The notes under the pieces were generated by a model. It saw only the letters and a program-made list of their open reading frames with translations, was not told where the DNA came from and searched no databases. The position numbers were made by a program, and so were the translations under genes. A stretch of 64,000 nt of DNA from Alentia gelatinosa (lineage: Eukaryota > Annelida > Polychaeta > Phyllodocida > Polynoidae). This document shows, in pieces, positions 52,030-62,586 of this stretch. How positions within the stretch are numbered: position 1 is the first letter of the stretch; every line of letters starts with the position of its first letter. The stretch is taken from NCBI GenBank assembly GCA_950022655.1, contig OX465587.1, positions 35,335,153-35,399,152 of the forward strand, given 5' to 3'.

Positions 52030-53140
52030 CTATCCACTAGACAATTGGGTTTCCCTGGACAGGGAGTTCCAGATTCTTAAACCTATGTAGATTGATGAGT
52101 TCCTATGCCTATCAGTTTTTGGTCTTTTAAGGTAAATATTCGCTCTAACCATTTGCCCTGTTTCTCTAGTTTCTACATCTTGTCCAACAGTACTTATACA
52201 CTTACTTAAAATTAGATTGCGTATCACACCTAGTAATAACATCAGCCTTCGCATCTCAGGTCTTTGAACATTACATAGCGCTTGTAGATCATCATTACTG
52301 ATATAATGTCCATCGTTAAATGCTCGTTTGCCTATTGCTAATCTGAGACCTCTATTTATACTAACCTCCATTTTCCTCTGTATCTTTTTAGAGGTACCCT
52401 CAAGTAAAAATGAACAGTGATCTGTTAACGGAAGTAAACATGTTCTAAGGATACTCAGTGCAGTGTTACTTTCTAGTTTTAGTATAAATAGCGGTCTTAT
52501 CTTGCAACTTCTTTAATAAGATGTTTGCATGGGACTCAAAATTTAATGAGTAGTCGTTTATTGCGCCCAAGTAGTTCATTTCACTAACTACTTCGATCTC
52601 CTTCCCGCACATAAAAAGTTTTCCTTTTCTAATGTTCTTTAGTCTTTTCTTAGATCCGTGATACACTGCTCGAGTTTTAGAGACATTTAATGATAGCTGG
52701 TTGGTGGATTCCCAATTTTCTAACTTTTTTATTGATGACTGCATAAGTTGCTCGGTTGCAGATACAAGATGGGCGGAGGTGACAATGACTAAATCGTGAG
52801 CATACATCAAATAAAACATAGAGTTATCATCATCAAAAACAAGATCATTAACGAATATAAAAAAAAAAAGCGATCCTAAAATTGAACCTTGTGGTATACC
52901 AAATCTAACTGAGAGGTCCCTTGATGAGTGTCCAACGTATTCAGTGTGACATTTTCTATTGTCCAAGTATGATTTAAACCATTAAATCAAATTATTACTG
53001 ACCCCGGCTTCCTCCATCTTTATTAGAAGGATACGGTGATCTACGCAGTCGAAGGCCTTAAGGATGTCAACATAAATGGCCATAGAAATAAGATTTTCAT
53101 CTACTGCTTCGCTAATGTGCTGCACTGATCAATGAGGACA
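52030..53140 (-). pseudogene. Non-LTR retrotransposon RT fragment (LINE-H)
   Basis: On the minus strand: IYVDILKAFDCVDHRILL (about 53090-53035), a TAA, then frame 52966-52466 with VRFGIPQGSILGSLFFFIFV, MYAHDLVIV (YAHD where YADD is needed, so dead) and SLNVSKTRAVYHG. A second frame, 52371-52030, gives the C-terminal RLMLLLGVIRN...LRIWNSLSRETQL. The endonuclease is missing. Motifs place it in the Jockey/CR1 group, but it is not a copy of LINE-F or LINE-G. Confidence 0.75.
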
Positions 53141-53199
53141 GGTTTCTGCAAGGGATTCAAGTTGCCTATTGCCATTTTTTCACATGTTGATTTTGGTTG

Positions 53200-53560
53200 A
53201 TATTATCCATTATGCCCTAAACCAGCAGAAACGAAATGATATTCAAATAATTCAAAATAATTACTCATGCATAACTGTAGGAATATGATGGGCAAAAGCA
53301 TCTCTAATGAAAAAATCTACAAAAAAGCACATCTATCAAACTTAATTCACCAATGAAGTAAGGGTCCTAATAATGTAAATGATACTGCTACAAGAACTAG
53401 ACAGGAAAGCAAAATCACTGTACTGAACCCTGTACTGAACAATTCATTTGCATATAAAGGTATGTTATTATGGAACCAGTTACCCCATGGAATCTATAGT
53501 GGAAACAAAAACACTTTAAGCAGGTTATCAAAAAGCATCCAGATCTAAACTATGATATTC
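53200..53560 (+). pseudogene. Remnant of a LINE RT C-terminus
   Basis: Short frames on the plus strand read IQIIQNN and FAYKGMLLWNQLPHGIY, the phrase found near the end of LINE ORF2 proteins (compare LLWNLLTREIQL in LINE-F). Stops throughout. Confidence 0.45.
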
Positions 53561-53945
53561 AATGTGATGTTCCAGGGATGATTTCCCCCTCTGTCATATG
53601 ATGAGGGTGATAATACATATGGTCTCCTGCATTTTTTCCTAAGAAATCCTCAGAAGGGTACATAGCACACTTCAATTACTGTCCTATACATGTACTGTTA
53701 AGGTTCTGTCATGGTTACATGTCTACATGTATTATGTTCTGTGTTACTTATCAAACATGTAAACATTAATGCATATACTCCCTTAATATGGATGAAGTGT
53801 AATGATTCAAAACTCTGTGATAGGATCCAACGAACTCTGCCTAATTGTATATAAGTTACCTAACTACATGGAAAAACACCCATTGCGGGTGAATGTTACC
53901 TTTTGAACTTAATACAAAAATTTGAAAAAAATTCTCTCTGTAACA
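53561..53945. other. Unassigned DNA
   Basis: AT-rich, no gene or clear repeat seen. Confidence 0.35.
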
Positions 53946-53949
53946 TTAA

Positions 53950-54098
53950 CCCTATCAGTCCGAGCAACTAAGACAATGCATAATAAATGCACCTTCCAGT
54001 ACCATTGCAATAAGAGCATAGTCCCCTAGGGGTATGTTTCTATATATTTGTGGGACTTGACATGTGGGCCTCCCGCTAGGGGGTTTTGACTGAATGGG
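53950..54098. mobile_element. TTAA-flanked MITE, 149 bp
   Basis: TTAA (53946-53949), then CCCTATCAGTC; GACTGAATGGG ends at 54098, then TTAA (54099-54102). The ends match at 9 of 11 positions. TTAA duplication and CCC ends are the piggyBac hallmark. Confidence 0.7.
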
Positions 54099-54119
54099 TT
54101 AAGCAGTGTGGTACCACCT

Positions 54120-54418
54120 GGGACCTGTTTCAGTAGGCTCGTGACATGAGGCTTAGACAGACATCAACAGTGGCACCAACAGTGCAAGCAACAGCGGAAA
54201 AAGACTAGCAAATATCAGAAAATCGGAGTGTCCAATCTTCTTCATATTTGGGACGACTATAGGTTTTATGTATCCCCTACTCATGTTAAAGTGTCATTGC
54301 TTGATTCCTACGAGAAATGAGTGAAACTTCGTGTGTCATCGACTGCAATCTTGTGATCTGTCCGTATGGTGTCACAGACGCCATCTAGACATGTCACGAA
54401 ACTACTGAAACAGGTCCC
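54120..54418. mobile_element. MITE with ~29-bp inverted repeats, 299 bp
   Basis: GGGACCTGTTTCAGTAG..TCGTGACATG at the left and its reverse complement at 54390-54418, differing at a few positions. No ORF. Confidence 0.75.
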
Positions 54419-55720
54419 TGATGATATTTTAGCTTGTCAATTAAATGTATCTGGATACAGACAAAACTTAAACTTTTCAACTGGAGCCAGCGGAGGATAG
54501 GTATTGCATTGCCAAGCTGTTTTACTCCAGTATAAATAAAAACCTTTAAAAAAAACAACAGTTAATCAGTGGCAGACTGTAGGTTCACACTCTCAATTCT
54601 TCAGTGGTCACCTCCCATAAAAAAAGGCCTTCCCCTCAGTGATGGTGATTTCTACCATAACCCTATTCACACATAAAGGAACCCCACCAGTTTGTCTATT
54701 GCAAATATATACTCAACTGTAGCTTAGGAAGGGATTATCTTCAGGTTTTTCTGTGAGATAGAAATTGTGCACCCCCAACCAAGGAAGTAAATGCTGAGCA
54801 ATCATCAGGTGGAAATGGTCTGTTATGGGGTATCATTAGCTTTTCAGTGATCTAGGAAATTGGGAGTTTTGTCTCATGTAATATCTCCCTCTAGATCAAT
54901 GGGGCATTACATTAGCTTAGTCAAAGATGTAATAACTGCTATGTTATGCTATCTTACATAAGACAAAAATGGGGGGGGGGGGGCGGGTTCGGAAAGTGTG
55001 ACATAATATTTTGGGGGGTGGTACGAAAAGTGTGACAGAGTGTGACGGGGGTGGGGGGGGGGGGGTCCTAAAAATGCTCTAAAGAAGTGTGACATAATTT
55101 ATGGAGGTCCCTTAGAACCATGAGGCAGTCAAGCTGTACTGTAGGTTTTTTATTGTCAACCAACACTTTGGACTATTTTGTCCTTTATCAAGGTTAACAG
55201 TCTTTGTGAGTATCATTGCTTAGGTGCGAAGTGAGTTGTTACAATCACAGGGGCGATAGTTCCCAGCAACTGTTGTCTAGATTCTCTCGCAGCTGAGGAA
55301 CTGACATCGCTTGCCAATTTTGTGGTATTATCGACCACTTCCTGCCAGATTCCACCACGCCCATATCAATACAATATTAGGTCCAAGGTCACTCAACAAA
55401 AACAGTGTAAATCTTAATTCTTCACTGCAAATATTTTTTCGGTAAAATTTCTTTATTAATATAATAAAATATAAGTTCCATCGTTGTACATGGCTCTGTG
55501 TTGTTTCTATCAACAAAGAGGCTAGGGTCTCAGCCTTTTTATAAGGCTGGTGTCAATGGTCCACCTTAGTTAGCAACCATAGTTTAACAAGTGAATGATT
55601 TTTAAAGTCTTTCAAACTTTGGAAAATACATCCAACAGGAATAGTTAAATATCAAAAATGAACTTCATGATATCATTTAAAACCTTTTTAGTATGTTAAA
55701 TGAAATACCAATATTATCTC
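54419..55720. other. Unassigned DNA with G-rich tracts
   Basis: No gene. Between 54969 and 55069 several runs of 6 to 14 G alternate with AAGTGTGACATAAT-like phrases; the G runs could form quadruplexes. Confidence 0.45.
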
Positions 55721-55930
55721 AATTGTGGAATAATGGTACATTGTTTTTTAATTTGTGATGTGACACCTCAAATATTATACGAGGTAAGATGTATGAATAA
55801 TTCATGACTTAAAGCGGGAAAAAACGCGCATCTGTTTTTCTGAGGCAACGACAGACCTCAACTATATAACAACCCTCTCAATCCGCTGAGTCAGCACTTT
55901 CTAAAAGGCCACTCAGACGTACAACGATTC
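55721..55930 (+). repeat. Split repeat A1
   Basis: 210 bp. Contains CTATATAAC near 55861, a possible TATA box for the element. Confidence 0.9.
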
Positions 55931-55979
55931 ATGCACCAGGCACGCAACGCAGAGACCGGGGGACACTGACGCGCCAGTC

Positions 55980-56988
55980 ATGTCAACCGAGCGGAGAAGC
56001 AGCAGAACAAAGCCTACTGCAGAGAAAAGGGTGACTGCAGATGAAAGACCTATTGTTGCAACGGGCGGACAGGTGCAGAAAAAAAGTTTCTATGGCTAGC
56101 AATGCCAAAGAAATAGCAGAACTGCGAGACCAAGTGAGCGAAATGGTCGCAATTCTTAGAGAAAACCAGGGTGAAAGAAAGAGTGCGCGAGAAAGAAAAA
56201 GAAGCAAAGAAAAGCGACAGCACAGCAGAGCCAGGCGAGACCATTCGACGGGCAGATCGACGGGCAGTAGAAGCGGCAGTAGGTGCAGTAGACGAGAGAG
56301 CTGGGAAAGTGCCAGCGAATCATCTTTCACCGACCGGGGCAGCGAGGCATCGAGCGAGGCAACACCGGGGAAGTACAGAAGCAGCGGCGGGCGGCAGCGG
56401 CGCCCCTCGTCAGTGCAGAAACACCGCGAACAAGAACACCGCAGCAGGCGCAGAGGGCGACCACAGTCGGAAAGGCCAAGGGGTGCGAGGCACACAGACG
56501 CACGTTCGCTGTCCAGCGACAGGGACCTGAGCGACCGGGTCGCAAGATTCCTGTCGGAGACGAAGAAGAGCACAGAAAAAGGTAAAAAACTTCACTTCGC
56601 TTATGCTCACGTGACTAGAGGAAAGAAAAAAGACAGGTGTGCTTTAGGAGAGTTAACGTTAGCGGAAACTATTTGGGGACTCACCCAGGTTAAAAAGATG
56701 TACAGAAGGGAAAGAGAAATGTACAAAGCGATAGAAAAACACATTGAACAGGTGGTAGAAGATGCTATGTGCTATGCTTTTGATAATGTACGTTCATTTT
56801 CCGAAGAGGTGTGTGCACAGATACATGAAGGTAGATTGGAGTGGACAGATTCTTATGAAATCGACAAACTCCAATTAAAACTGGCACAGAGAGGCGAAAT
56901 CGCCCAACAAAGCGTGGTAAAGGAGGTAAAAAATGACGGGTTCAAACTGAGTGGAGAGTTATCAAGTGCAAAACCGGCCCCACCATGA
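55980..56988 (+). pseudogene. Gag-like ORF of the Ngaro element
   Basis: ATG 55980 (MSTERRSSRTKPTAEK) runs into a frame change at an A run near 56080 and continues in the frame 56041-56988. A coiled coil (AKEIAELRDQVSEMVAILRE) is followed by a 120-residue Arg/Ser/Glu-rich region and a helical domain (LTLAETIWGLTQVKKMYRRE). The zinc motif H-I-C-S-H-C...H-S-E-K-E-C is just downstream (57057-57123) after a stop at 56988. This resembles ORF1 of DIRS-type elements. Confidence 0.65.
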
Positions 56989-57290
56989 CGGCAATACAAT
57001 GATGGCTCATGCTCATACAATGACGACCACGTGAGTGGAGGGTACAGACACCTGCACATTTGCAGTCATTGCATATGGGCAAAATGTACTCCGCTGGCAC
57101 ACAGCGAGAAAGAATGTCGCATTAAAAAAGCTAAGGTGGAAAGGAAAAAGGCCCAAGAGGGCAATAAGAAGGATTTTTAGATCTGTTTTTAAACCCAAGC
57201 AATAGGGAGTGTGATAAAAATCCACGAGAACAAAATGATGGCGAGGAGACCGGTGACAGTCATGGTGAAAAGGCACAAAAAGCTAAACAC

Positions 57291-58060
57291 ATGGTACAGG
57301 TTAGCGACACGTTCGCTAAAGAGGAAGGTCGCCATTATCAGGCACAGGGTACTAAGGTGAATAAAGCCGCAGAAGGCTATGACATATTTGTAGGTGAAAA
57401 CTGGCCTAACCCGACCCCCGCAGCAGAAAAGCAAGCTGGTAAGGTTATGGCAACTTACAAAGAAGTAAGAAAACAAAGTGTACCAAACTATCGAGGTGCA
57501 AGAATCCAAGTCCCGTCGGCAATGCATTGCGACAACTGGGATAGGTTACTTGAAAACTATCATGACAACGAAATGACGGAATTTATAAGGTTCGGTTGGC
57601 CCATAGCTTACTCGGCCGAATTCATTCCGACAAGTACGGAGGCAAATCACCCATCAGGGAGAAATTATGCACGACACGTATCAGAGTTGAAAAGGAATGT
57701 GCCATGGGGGCGATGGTGGGTCCATTTGCGAACAAACCATTTACCCCGTGGAGTCAAGTCAGCCCTATAATGACTCGCCCTAAAAAGGTGGAAGGTGAAC
57801 GAAGGGTAATAATTGATTTTTCTTTCCCCAAAGGGAAATCAGTTAACGACGGTATTCCTAAGAACATGTTTGAGGGTAAGGTCGTGGAGTACAAACTTCC
57901 AACAATCACAGATATGGCAAGTCAGGTGGAAAAAGCAGGTCCGGGGGCATTTCTGTGGAAATGCGACTTCGAAAGAGCGTACAGACAATTAAGAACAGAT
58001 CCACTGGCCTACCCCCTCACGGGCGTCAAACACGAAGGGCAATATTACATTGACGTGTGA
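57291..58060 (+). pseudogene. N-terminal part of the DIRS/Ngaro reverse transcriptase
   Basis: The frame 57291-57770 has NYRGARIQVPSAMHCDNWDR and FIRFGWPIAYSAEFIP; a frame change near 57660 leads to 57596-58060 with MTRPKKVEGERRVIIDFSFP, GKSVNDGIPKN and FLWKCDFERAYRQLRTDPLA, where the first catalytic Asp is present. The frame ends at EGQYYIDV, before the YxDD box, so the palm is incomplete. RNase H is absent. Confidence 0.8.
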
Positions 58061-58599
58061 CGCGTTTGGTCAGAGCTATTGTATTATTTTTATTACATAC
58101 ATTTCTGAGGCAGGGTCACGTGACCGATTCCGGAGGAGGAAATAAACATTTGTTACGAAACAAGCATATACGGCCTAGTAAGCAAGGAATCTGGATCCAG
58201 GTACCCACATCTAAGACAACCTCGACACCTGTGGAGCTGTGGGTGGGTAAACACAGTGACCCGAAGTACTGCCCGGTAAGGGCCCTTGATAATGTGATCA
58301 GACTTAAGACGTGCCATAAGGAGGCACCCTTGTTTCTTGCCCCTGGCAGCTCGACCCCGATCCAGGTAAAGAAAGCCACCTCATTACTCCGCCTTGCTTC
58401 AGTGCTAGCCCGCATACCCGTGCCGGAGAATATAACATTACACTCTCTGAGACGGACCGGAGCCTGCCTCGCAGCGCGGGCCGGGCTACCAGAAAAAGAC
58501 ATTGCGACACATGGCCTTTGGGCATCAAAGGCAGTCCGTACTTATGCACCCAAGAGACTATACACAAACGTGTCAGCAACAATTGAAAAACTTTTCTAG
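58061..58599 (+). pseudogene. C-terminal tyrosine recombinase of the Ngaro element
   Basis: LRQGHVTDSGGGNKHLLR and KQGIWIQVPTSKTTSTP form the start of the catalytic domain. Then LHSLRRTGACLAARAGLP gives the H-x-x-R box, and ASKAVRTYAPK holds the nucleophile-type Tyr. This enzyme would recombine the circular cDNA into the genome. The N-terminal DNA-binding part and probably the first catalytic Arg context are lost at the fusion with RT near 58057. Confidence 0.8.
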
Positions 58600-58606
58600 G
58601 TTGCGG

Positions 58607-58675
58607 TGTTATAAGAAACTACGATGTAATAAAAAAGTTTCTTTTATGCAAACATATTTGTGTCCACTTATAATT
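58607..58675 (+). repeat. Split repeat B1
   Basis: 69 bp, identical by eye to 58957-59025 (TGTTATAAGAAACTACGATG...TCCACTTATAATT). It overlaps A2 by the shared AATT. Confidence 0.9.
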
Positions 58676-58881
58676 GTGGAATAATGGTACATTGTTTTTT
58701 AATTTGTGATGTGACACCTCAAATATTATACGAGGTAAGATGTATGAATAATTCATGACTTAAAGTGGGAAAAACCGCGCATCTGTTTTTCTGAGGCAAC
58801 GACAGACCTCAACTATATAACAACCCTCTCAATCCGCTGAGTCAGCACTTTCTAAAAGGCCACTCAGACGTACAACGATTC
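58672..58881 (+). repeat. Split repeat A2
   Basis: 210 bp copy of A1, with GTGGGAAAAACC against GCGGGAAAAAAC as the differences seen. Confidence 0.9.
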
Positions 58882-58956
58882 CCCACCCACCATCCCAAAA
58901 ACTGTGTATTTCAAAAAAGAATTGTTTTATCTGTTGATAAACCCGTATAAGCGGTA

Positions 58957-59025
58957 TGTTATAAGAAACTACGATGTAATAAAAAAGTTTCTTTTATGCA
59001 AACATATTTGTGTCCACTTATAATT
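58957..59025 (+). repeat. Split repeat B2
   Basis: Second copy of B1 and right end of the element, ending in AATT, the same four bases that open A1. Confidence 0.88.
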
Positions 59026-59357
59026 ATGGATGAAATAATTGTAGAAACAATAAAACTGCTCTACAACCTTCTATAAAAAGTATTTAGATGTCAATATAGA
59101 TTATGGTATTGAGCTATCTATACAGGATTTGTGAAATTAAAATTAAAAGAATAGTTGTTTGTTTTGTTATAACACTGCATGAAAAAGGCATATATTTCCT
59201 CTATACACCACTGTGTAAGCACATGTATACAATGTATATCCACCTTATCTTTTATGTATTCACCTATATTGTGTGCCAGTGTCTATGGCGTATACAACGT
59301 AGCTTTTACTTGAATGCGCCAGCAAAATGGCTCTCTTTGAAGCCCATCATATATAAA
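59026..59357. other. Unassigned DNA
   Basis: No gene. Sequence at 59262-59357 (GTGTGCCAGTGTCTATGGCG...) is loosely related to 60285-60390, both preceding gypsy-type LTR sequence. Confidence 0.35.
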
Positions 59358-59651
59358 TGTAGGGTCAGTCGAGTGGTGGTATGTACGCTCTTCACTAGAT
59401 CTCTACTGTGTGATGATACAGGTGAGCCCGTGCATGGAAAGTGCTATGGGTCCACCCGGATTATGTAACTTGGTCTGTATATAAGGCTGCTCTTTGTGTT
59501 CCCCTGGGAAGAGTGGACCCCTTGGAGCCCCACACCAGTGGTAGTAGGTTTTTTCTGAACCCCCTTGGTGGTTAAATAAAGGAGCTTGCTTCGGCTTACA
59601 TACTTATTTGCTTGGCTTTACTTGATATTCTGGTGTCAAGGTACTGTAACA
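59358..59651 (+). repeat. Possible solo LTR related to the Gyp-A/B family
   Basis: TGTAGGGTCAG to CTGTAACA, 294 bp. It contains ATTATGTAA (59460-59468), TATATAAGGC (59478-59487) and AATAAA (59575-59580) in the same order and spacing as the Gyp-A LTR. No primer site or pol follows. Boundaries are provisional. Confidence 0.45.
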
Positions 59652-60456
59652 AACGTGAGTATATCAAAGAACATTTTGCATCCAAAAGCTAAATCAGAAC
59701 TCCAAAGAACAGATGTGCCCATCGTGCAGGCATGAAAATATGTTAAATACCTCTACGCTCTCCTAATCATAGTCTTTGCTATTCAGTTAGCATGTGCATA
59801 ACAGAAGATACAATTGCAGAGCGACTAGCGGTGACACGCTCTCCATATCATAGACTCTGAACATTGGTAACCTCAGGTAGGAAAGTATATTGGAGTTGAC
59901 ACACACTGCACTGCTCGAGCAACCTACAGGAAACAATAAACTGGAGTGGCGTAGTTTGGGAATTGCCAGTTAATCAACTTCTAGTTGAATAAAAAATTTT
60001 ACAGCCCACTTTTTCTCGTAAACTGCTTAAAGTGACAGTACTTTTAATGGCTAAAGGTTTTCAAAAGGATTTACTATCAAATTGGTAATATCAGATTGGA
60101 TTTTCCATATAATGTAGACTTTTATGACCAATGGCAAATAATAAAAGACAACAGTGGTGACCCCGACGCACACATTTACGCCTGCTTACACACAGGCATA
60201 TACACTGCATGACGACCATCATTTTATTTATCTAAACACTATCGCGGAAGTGCATGTATCAGCTGAATATTGATTTGTTTTCATATATACGCCGGTATTT
60301 CATGTCAGCATATGAGGCGTATACAAGACCATTTCCTTTTGAATACAGACGCGTCTTGGCTGTATTTCACACCAGGCATATATGAGAGGAAATATCCTCT
60401 GGGTGATATATATATACGGCATATAGCCTATGAGCCATGGGGGCGGCCATGACGCT
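59652..60456. other. Unassigned DNA
   Basis: No gene recognised. Confidence 0.35.
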
Positions 60457-60569
60457 CCCCGAGTAGGTGTTCTTCACTAATGGAGGTGAAAAAGTAGGTG
60501 TTCTTCACTAATGGAGGTGCAAAAGAAGTGAGTGATAATTGAGAAGTGTCACATTTCTAGCCTTGCTTA

Positions 60570-61101
60570 TGTAGTGGGATGGGAATCCAGCAGTGTTCGT
60601 TTGTTTTCATGGAAGGTGGCGCGATATGCCGATCCTTACTGTGTAGTGATTCCGGACAATGCCGCACATGAGAGTGGCGTGGCGGAGACCGGGATTACGT
60701 AACGCTTAGTATATATACTCAGCGTTCACAGTAGGTCGACAGGCTGTCCTCGCGCGTCTCTTCTACGGAACGGACCCTTGGGCCCTCACTTTGCAGGCGG
60801 GTTCTCGTAACCTTCCTGGTGGTTAGGCGAATCTTCCGGATTAGCCTATCCAGCGTTACCTAGCACCCATGTGTTAGGGTACTGTACTTGTGGGGAAGAT
60901 CTTCCAGATCTTTCCGGGAAGTAAGTGATTAATAAACATCCCTGTTTATTAAATGACGTTGTTGTGTTGTGTGTGATTAGGTCTGTGCAAACCAACCGAA
61001 AACCGAACCAACCTACGTGAGTGCGTAGGGTGGGATCCTGCCTGGAACTAGCATTCCGGATTGGGGTCATCCAACCTGCTAGACAGGCGGCGACCACCAC
61101 G
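60570..61101 (+). repeat. 5' LTR of Gyp-C
   Basis: TGTAGTGGGATGGG to ACCACCACG, about 532 bp and about 90% like the Gyp-B LTR by eye. ATTACGTAA at 60694-60702, TATATATA at 60710-60717, AATAAA at 60931-60936 within the same TTAATAAACA/TGTTTATTAA palindrome. Confidence 0.88.
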
Positions 61102-61102
61102 C

Positions 61103-61120
61103 TGGTGCCGTGACCAGGAT
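61103..61120 (+). promoter_or_regulatory. tRNA-His primer-binding site of Gyp-C
   Basis: TGGTGCCGTGACCAGGAT, identical to the Gyp-B site. Confidence 0.8.
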
Positions 61121-61155
61121 CCTAGGTTGCTTGCACAACCCGGGATTCTTGGTAA

Positions 61156-62586
61156 ATGCACGGATCTGGAATAAAAACCAGATCCCAGGCTGAACAGGAG
61201 AGTGAAGATTGGGAGGTAACTTCTCAACAAACTCTTCCGGCCCGGAATGACGACAAGTCTCCAAAACCGGAGGGAGGGGGTGAAACCCAGAAGTCCAGTA
61301 AGGAGAAATCTCGGAAGAGAACCGCCGCTCAGAATTTGAGTTCGACGGTCCTGAAGAGTTTCAGTCCGGCGGCTGACAGCCGACATGGCCCCGCAAGGGA
61401 TCTGGAGGGACTCAGTAAAATTGGATCTCAGACAGATAGTCCAGGAGAGTCTAGTACTCCCCGGAATAGGTCGGAAGATACCTTAAGAGTACCTTCCGAT
61501 GAAGTTCCTGCAGGCTTCCTTGGACCAGAACTCTTAGCCGAGTTTGATAGGGAAAGGGAAGCCAGAGACATGGGTCGGGAACTAGAAGCTCGAAACCGGG
61601 AGATCGCCGAGGAGGTAGCCAAAAGGCACCATAACTTGGAAGAACTTTCGGTTCGCGAGATTGATACTCTAGAGAAAATCGAGCGATTGGACCAACATGT
61701 ACATTACATGAAGGACCAAGTTCGACTAGCAGAGACAGAATCATCCCAACGGATGCCTATGTCACAAGCTGGCTGGAGTAATGTGAGAGATCACCTATAT
61801 TCCCCACCAGGGAAAGTAGAAGATCTAGAGAAGACCCCTAACAGATTCATATCTGGAACAAAGGGTGTGAAGACTCCTTTGGTTAGCTTCCGGCTACCCT
61901 CTGAGTCAAGAATGGGTTCTCCGAGTTCCGAACGTACTAGTAAAGCTATAGCTGAACTAGGGTTCAACTCGTTCAACCAAATCCGGGAACAAGATCTGAT
62001 CTTTAGCTTGTCAATGGCGAGAGCCGACAAGGTTCTGATGATGCGCCCAGAGAACGCAGCCAGAAAGAATGCTGTCATTCCAAAACCTTATGGGAAAGGA
62101 ATGGAGTGGGAACAGTGGTTCGCGGGATTTTGTGAGGATATACAATGTAATGGCTGGAATAAAGTTGATGCATTGCCATACCTCAAAAGAGCGTTACGAG
62201 ATGGACCCGGAGAAGCTGCACTTCGCGCTTTTCGCCGTTCCGGTGGTACGGAATTGGATGAGCTAGTGGAGGTAGCCTCGTACTACTGTGGTCAATTGGT
62301 AACGCTGAACCCCCGATCCACTTTTCTAAAGAGGATCCAGGGTAAAGAGGAGACAACTCGCGCCTATGGGCTAGCTTTGCAACAAATGTTGTTAGAGGTT
62401 TACCCAGGGACGGGATTAGATTCTCCTGCGCTACATGAAGATCTACAAACTCAGTTTGTGAAAGGACTTCGAGATGATGACGTGAGAGCGGAAGTCATCT
62501 CTAAATGGGAGCCTGGTATGAACTTCATGCAGGTGTTGCGAATAGTAGATGCCTATGAACAGTGTAGGCTACAGGGGACTGGTTAA
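61156..62586 (+). CDS. Intact truncated gag of Gyp-C
   Basis: 476 residues from the ATG at 61156, uninterrupted, 55 bases after the LTR. N-terminal Ser/Lys-rich part (KSSKEKSRKRTAAQN), a coiled-coil-like Glu/Arg segment (REARDMGRELEARNREIAEE), and the conserved capsid-like block with GKGMEWEQWFAGFCEDIQCN and DLQTQFVKGLRDDDVR. Similarity to Gyp-B ends at RIVDAYEQ near 62562; ten codons of unrelated sequence and TAA follow, so the CCHC knuckle, protease and pol are gone. It keeps its own LTR promoter. This could be chance survival of a young deletion copy or retention as a capsid-only gene. Confidence 0.8.
   Translation: MHGSGIKTRSQAEQESEDWEVTSQQTLPARNDDKSPKPEGGGETQKSSKEKSRKRTAAQNLSSTVLKSFSPAADSRHGPARDLEGLSKIGSQTDSPGESSTPRNRSEDTLRVPSDEVPAGFLGPELLAEFDREREARDMGRELEARNREIAEEVAKRHHNLEELSVREIDTLEKIERLDQHVHYMKDQVRLAETESSQRMPMSQAGWSNVRDHLYSPPGKVEDLEKTPNRFISGTKGVKTPLVSFRLPSESRMGSPSSERTSKAIAELGFNSFNQIREQDLIFSLSMARADKVLMMRPENAARKNAVIPKPYGKGMEWEQWFAGFCEDIQCNGWNKVDALPYLKRALRDGPGEAALRAFRRSGGTELDELVEVASYYCGQLVTLNPRSTFLKRIQGKEETTRAYGLALQQMLLEVYPGTGLDSPALHEDLQTQFVKGLRDDDVRAEVISKWEPGMNFMQVLRIVDAYEQCRLQGTG

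Larger units (their letters stand above)
55721..59025 (+). mobile_element. Ngaro/DIRS-type tyrosine-recombinase retroelement with split direct repeats
   Basis: Repeat A1 (55721-55930) is copied as A2 (58672-58881) with about two differences, and B1 (58607-58675) is copied as B2 (58957-59025). The order A1-ORFs-B1-A2-B2 is the split-direct-repeat layout of Ngaro/PAT-like elements. Inside are gag, the N-terminal part of a DIRS-type RT and the C-terminal part of a tyrosine recombinase. At 3.3 kb it is a deletion derivative. Confidence 0.9.

Noticed and set aside
55983..56573. 196-codon open frame on the minus strand
   Set aside because: Antisense shadow of the Arg/Ser-rich gag of the Ngaro element.
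59103..59468. 121-codon open frame
   Set aside because: AT-rich, no domain, and it runs into the promoter part of the LTR-like segment.
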